From assembly GCA_002839335.1 (NCBI GenBank), contig PGXU01000031.1:1-33182 (forward strand): 33,182 nt of DNA, written 5' to 3'. The notes under the pieces are model-generated. The model made no database searches. It had not been told where the DNA came from and was given only the letters and a program-made list of their open reading frames with translations. Position 1 is the first letter of the stretch, and each line of letters starts with the position of its first letter. Made by a program: the position numbers and the translations under genes. This DNA comes from Spirochaetae bacterium HGW-Spirochaetae-4 (GTDB lineage: Bacteria > Spirochaetota > Spirochaetia > Sphaerochaetales > Sphaerochaetaceae). Below are positions 31,993-33,182 of this stretch, piece after piece.

Positions 31993-32034
31993 TTGATGCA
32001 GGTCAATTTTCTTTCTTTCTTTCGGTGCTACAGT
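31993..32034 (+). promoter_or_regulatory. FNR/CRP-like site and promoter of the RIC gene
   Basis: TTGATGCAGGTCAA (31993-32006) differs from the FNR consensus TTGAT-N4-ATCAA at one base and has extra outer symmetry (AA/TT). TACAGT (32029-32034) is a possible -10; the start near 32041 puts the site centre at -41.5, the class II activator position. Confidence 0.55.
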
Positions 32035-32069
32035 TACGGCCATATCCATAGGAAAAAAAGGAGATACTT

Positions 32070-32372
32070 ATGTTTGAACACGTATCATTTGATCAGGTGA
32101 GGGGAAGCTATCTCAAGACCCTGGAGCAATATGTCCCTATCGTAGCTCGGGTGCATGGGGACAATCATCCCGAATTTCATGAAGTCCGTGCGGTTTTCGA
32201 TGTGCTCGTCGGGAAGTTGCGGAATGCAGGTGCGGAAAAACCTATGCTCCTAGAGGAATTCGCCAGGTTGCGCGAGATCACACACGATTACCGCGTTCCC
32301 CAGGATGTATGCGAGACCTATGAAGCTGTCTACCAGATGCTGGGTGAGCTTGACAGCGCTTTTCACGCGTAG
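32070..32372 (+). CDS. ric: Small RIC-type di-iron Fe-S cluster repair protein
   Basis: 100 aa. It matches the short clostridial-type RIC proteins, related to the ScdA/YtfE family that repairs Fe-S clusters after nitric oxide or oxidative damage: YVPIVARVHGDNHPEFHEVR, FDVLVGKLRNAGAEKP, EEFARLREITHDY, VPQDVCETYEAVYQML. It has His and Glu residues suited to metal binding but is shorter than full YtfE (about 220 aa). Start ATG 32070 has AAGGAG 6 nt upstream. The FNR-like promoter supports an anaerobic or nitrosative-stress role. Confidence 0.8.
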   Translation: MFEHVSFDQVRGSYLKTLEQYVPIVARVHGDNHPEFHEVRAVFDVLVGKLRNAGAEKPMLLEEFARLREITHDYRVPQDVCETYEAVYQMLGELDSAFHA

Positions 32373-32482
32373 CTGGGAGGCATCACAATGCAATGGATAG
32401 GGCCCACGTGGATCGTTGCGGATCAAATCTTGGATGACGTGGAGGCTCCTGTGCTCTCAATAACGAAGATTGGAATTTGAAA

Positions 32483-32503
32483 TATGTCAATATGTATGAC
32501 ATA
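32483..32503. promoter_or_regulatory. Dyad upstream of the lipoprotein gene
   Basis: TATGTCA-N7-TGACATA, perfect 7-bp arms, about 80 bp before the lipoprotein start. TTGCAA (32510-32515) and TACTAT lie downstream but are 19 bp apart. Operator possible, regulator unknown. Confidence 0.35.
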
Positions 32504-32582
32504 AAATAATTGCAAAAACACTGTTCCCCCTTGATACTATGTGGTAGCGCACCTACGGCAATGCGCAAGGGAGGGTTTCGTT

Positions 32583-33182
32583 GTGAAAAGATCGGCGATT
32601 ATGTTGTTGGGTTTGGGCGTAGTCTTGATTGTCTTCGCAGGTTGCTCTGCGGATATAACTGGAGGAGCCGAGGTTACAATCAACGCGAGGGTGATCGCGG
32701 ATGAAGCGGACAGGGCTTCAAGGGTGGCCAGCGAAGTCTCGGTCAACATTACTCCCTCAAGCTATAGGATCGCATTGACCTATTTCGCGCTCGTGGATTC
32801 CGAGGGAAGCGAGGTCGCTATTGTCGAACTGGATGAACCCGAGATATTCGATTTCTCCACTGCGTATGGATCCGGCCTGTTGTTGGGAAAGAGGACGATA
32901 CCGAAAGGAACCTACGTCGGCTATAAGATGCGCTTCACATACCTGGAGATGGTCGCGCCTGTCGCCTTCGATGTACCCACATGGTCGACCGATTCCAGCC
33001 ATCCCTATGTGACCGGAAGCTTGGTTGAATCCGTGCGGACATTCGAAGACCACACGTTCAGATGCTATTACAATACCGATGGTAACTATTGGAAGCGCGA
33101 TGTCCTGCTGCTGCAAGAGGGGGATACTCCCGACGACAACACCTGGGTGTGGATGCGAAGGGAAGTGGAGGATTCCGAGGGG
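32583..33182 (+). CDS. Lipoprotein of unknown function (runs off window)
   Basis: GTG 32583, with AGGGAGGG 7 nt upstream, opens a frame that stays open for 200 codons to the window edge. Signal peptide MKRSAIMLLGLGVVLIVFAGC with a classical lipobox VFAGC (Cys21). The mature part is beta-rich and acidic (NITPSSYRIALTYFALVDSE, GSGLLLGKRTIPKGTYVGY). No family recognised. Anchoring in the membrane as a lipoprotein is expected. Unrelated in sequence to the DUF3494 lipoprotein. Confidence 0.75.
   Translation, partial: MKRSAIMLLGLGVVLIVFAGCSADITGGAEVTINARVIADEADRASRVASEVSVNITPSSYRIALTYFALVDSEGSEVAIVELDEPEIFDFSTAYGSGLLLGKRTIPKGTYVGYKMRFTYLEMVAPVAFDVPTWSTDSSHPYVTGSLVESVRTFEDHTFRCYYNTDGNYWKRDVLLLQEGDTPDDNTWVWMRREVEDSEG

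Overview
The window looks like a chromosome segment of an anaerobic or microaerobic spirochaete of the Sphaerochaeta type. This is inferred from gene style only: a sugar-binding protein whose signal peptide ends in AGG, spirochaete-style lipoproteins, CI-like regulators and cyclic-di-GMP proteins. No rRNA gene is present to confirm it. I saw no tRNA, rRNA, CRISPR array or insertion sequence.

Left part (1-5.3 kb): the 5' end of a GNAT acetyltransferase gene runs off the left edge. Next is a minus-strand fucoside operon in the order alpha-L-fucosidase (GH29), sugar-binding protein, then two ABC permeases. It is driven by a good promoter (TTGACA-17-TATCAT) with a perfect LacI-type operator in the 5' leader. 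A small CI-like HTH regulator is divergent from it. From 5.3 to 6.3 kb there is one small two-helix membrane protein and about 0.7 kb without a convincing gene.

Iron block (6.3-15.3 kb, plus strand): feoA, feoB, a FeoB-associated Cys-rich peptide, a TetR remnant lacking its DNA-binding half, a heterodimeric ABC exporter/importer pair of the YbtPQ/IrtAB type, and a two-gene SufC/SufB-type Fe-S assembly unit. Three related 16-bp inverted repeats (GTTAGC-N4-GCTAAC type) lie in front of feoA, feoB and the ABC pair. They look like a shared DtxR-family operator.

Middle (15.3-21.7 kb): a membrane protein with a degenerate GGDEF and an intact EAL domain. Directly upstream on the same strand are a ribbon-helix-helix gene and an overlapping 110-codon gene interrupted by two in-frame stops; neither is obvious from simple ORF calling. 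Next come a CI/LexA-like (S24) repressor, an AT-rich stretch with a strong promoter and a 330-nt leader, and a lipoprotein with a C-terminal DUF3494 (ice-binding-like) domain.

Sulfur block (21.9-27.8 kb): a CoA-disulfide reductase fused to two rhodanese domains converges on an operon of an acetolactate-synthase-like ThDP enzyme, a DsrE-family protein and an ArsR-family regulator. A 24-bp perfect palindrome covers the -10 box of that operon. A cysteine desulfurase gene lies just upstream.

Right part (27.9-33.2 kb): a PocR-PAS-GGDEF-HD-GYP signalling protein; a TetR - membrane protein - flavodoxin operon with a dyad at its promoter; a small RIC-type di-iron Fe-S repair protein behind an FNR-like site placed at -41.5; and the start of a lipoprotein gene that runs off the right edge. 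The recurring themes are iron, Fe-S and sulfur handling plus cyclic-di-GMP signalling.
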